DNA of 64,000 bases from Fen-1298 sp050015675 (lineage in GTDB: Bacteria; Bacteroidota; Ignavibacteria; UBA10030): contig JBEKAY010000001.1 in NCBI GenBank assembly GCA_050015675.1, positions 62,001 to 126,000 on the forward strand. The letters run 5' to 3'. Shown one piece after another: positions 63,122-64,000 of the stretch. Under the pieces are notes generated by a model. It saw nothing but the letters and a program-made list of their open reading frames with translations. It did not search any database and had not been told where the DNA came from. The number at the start of each line of letters is the position of its first letter. Position 1 is the stretch's first letter. The position numbers were made by a program, and so were the translations under genes.

Positions 63122-64000
63122 GTTTTCACTTCCATCGAACAACGATTTAGGAAAATGGAGCAAGGAAGCGCTCTTCTACACAAAGACTGCTGATGGGTTA
63201 CAGTGTGAAAAATGTCCGCAAGGCTGCTTGTTGAACGACGGCGATGTCGGTTTTTGTAGAAGCCGCGTTGCGAGCAATGGAAAAATGTATACCATCGCTT
63301 ATGGTAATCCATGTGCCGTGCATATCGATCCAATCGAGAAGAAACCGTTCTTCCATTTTCTGCCTGCGACACGCGCGTTTTCCATCGCCGTCGCAGGATG
63401 CAATTTCCGGTGTCTCAATTGTCAAAACTGGCAAATCTCACAAGTGAGTCCTAAAGAATCCGACAATGTTGACTTGATGCCGGAAGAAGTTGTCAAAGCG
63501 TGCATTCATTCCGGTTCTGAATCCATTGCATACACGTACTCCGAACCGACAACATTTTACGAGTACGCATGCGATACAGCAAAACTTGCACACAATAAAA
63601 AGATCCGTAACTTGTGGAAGTCGAATGGATACATGAACGAAAAACCTTTGCGGCAATTGTGCAAGGTGCTCGATGCGGCAAATATCGATCTGAAAATATT
63701 CGATGAAGAAATTTATAAAAAGCTCAGCTCTGGTAAACTAGCGCCTGTGCTCAGGACGTTACAAGTGCTTCGTGAAGAAGGTGTCTGGCTCGAGATCACC
63801 AATCTTGTCATTCCAACGTGGACAGATAATTTCGATACTATCAAACGAATGTGTGAGTGGCTGTGCACCAACGGCTTGTCCGATGCGCCGCTGCACTTCA
63901 GCCGGTTCACGCCGCTGTACAAACTCAACCAGCTTCCCTCCACGCCGACCGCGACATTAGAAAAAGCCTACGACATTGCATCGAAGTCGGGGATACAGTA
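63030..64000 (+). CDS. amrS: AmmeMemoRadiSam radical SAM enzyme AmrS (3' end outside window)
   Basis: The visible 323 codons begin with MKQNSISKREFLRQCTFCAG, a Tat-like signal (KREFLR) with a hydrophobic stretch, then four cysteines (C59, C62, C66, C76: CEKCPQGC and FCRSR) and the radical SAM motif CNFRCLNC (C124, C128, C131). Later motifs are NLWKSNGYMNEKPL, ANIDLKIFDEE and ITNLVIPTWTD, all AmrS-typical. It should act on the AmrB-AmrA protein encoded at 55502 or its target. It starts at ATG 63030 and is open to the window end. The product is unknown. Confidence 0.9.
   Translation, partial: MKQNSISKREFLRQCTFCAGGLALGAYRPNWFSLPSNNDLGKWSKEALFYTKTADGLQCEKCPQGCLLNDGDVGFCRSRVASNGKMYTIAYGNPCAVHIDPIEKKPFFHFLPATRAFSIAVAGCNFRCLNCQNWQISQVSPKESDNVDLMPEEVVKACIHSGSESIAYTYSEPTTFYEYACDTAKLAHNKKIRNLWKSNGYMNEKPLRQLCKVLDAANIDLKIFDEEIYKKLSSGKLAPVLRTLQVLREEGVWLEITNLVIPTWTDNFDTIKRMCEWLCTNGLSDAPLHFSRFTPLYKLNQLPSTPTATLEKAYDIASKSGIQ

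Noticed and set aside
1..64000. CRISPR arrays, tRNA and rRNA genes
   Set aside because: I looked for regularly spaced short repeats, cloverleaf-like clusters with CCA ends and rRNA-like conserved stretches and saw none; a covariance search would be needed to exclude a tRNA fully.

Overview
The window looks like part of a bacterial chromosome from the Ignavibacteria/Chlorobi side of the Bacteroidota (FCB) group. The evidence is a secreted protein with a type IX secretion C-terminal sorting domain of the 'NYPNPFNPATTI' kind, an alternative complex III cluster next to an A2-type haem-copper oxidase, and a hydroxysqualene dehydroxylase. No rRNA, tRNA or CRISPR array is visible, so the placement rests on protein families only.

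Layout. (1) 1-12.2 kb, plus strand: an aerobic respiratory operon. It encodes alternative complex III (end of ActB, then ActC, a natural ActD-ActE fusion, ActF), a monohaem cytochrome c, a Sco copper chaperone, cytochrome oxidase subunits I, III, IV and II, a polytopic membrane protein ending in a cytochrome c domain, and haem O synthase. Electrons would pass from quinol through ACIII and cytochrome c domains to an A2-type oxidase. (2) 12.2-17.6 kb: a TerB-like protein, an alpha/beta hydrolase, and on the minus strand cytochrome bd oxidase (cydAB), a cupin and a TrkA-linked potassium channel. (3) 17.6-34.2 kb: housekeeping and envelope genes, including a Lon-like protease, nth, DUF72, a CBS/CorC membrane protein, a large SF1-helicase-like ATPase, hpnE, DUF4139, a PAP2 protein, a CPBP protein, an SDR epimerase, a cupin and a T9SS cargo protein.

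(4) 34.3-45.6 kb: a visibly AT-rich minus-strand island of surface-glycan genes (GtrA-GT2 fusion, two GT39-like GT-C proteins, a UGM-like flavoprotein, a TMTC-like TPR protein, an FkbM methyltransferase). It contains a roughly 245-bp duplicated remnant of a GT gene, a decayed T9SS tail and attC-like inverted repeats. (5) 45.6-54 kb: hairpin-rich intergenic DNA, a papain-like protease, a small secreted protein, two tandem paralogous membrane proteins directly upstream of a sensorless NarL-type kinase/regulator pair, an SDR and a D-threonine-aldolase-like enzyme.

(6) 54.3-64 kb, the most unusual part: an exported AmrB-AmrA fusion and a Tat-like AmrS radical SAM enzyme (the AmmeMemoRadiSam system, function unknown). 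They are separated by an XRE regulator with a consensus promoter and a perfect palindromic operator, a truncated possible ImmA/IrrE partner, a type IIG restriction-modification protein, a DUF559 nuclease-like gene inside or beside a multi-hairpin repeat (two copies of the element bracket the insertion), and a REC-HisKA protein flanked by 226-bp direct repeats that duplicate the DUF559/AmrS junction. The insertion looks like a defence or mobile island that landed inside an AmmeMemoRadiSam locus and was rearranged.
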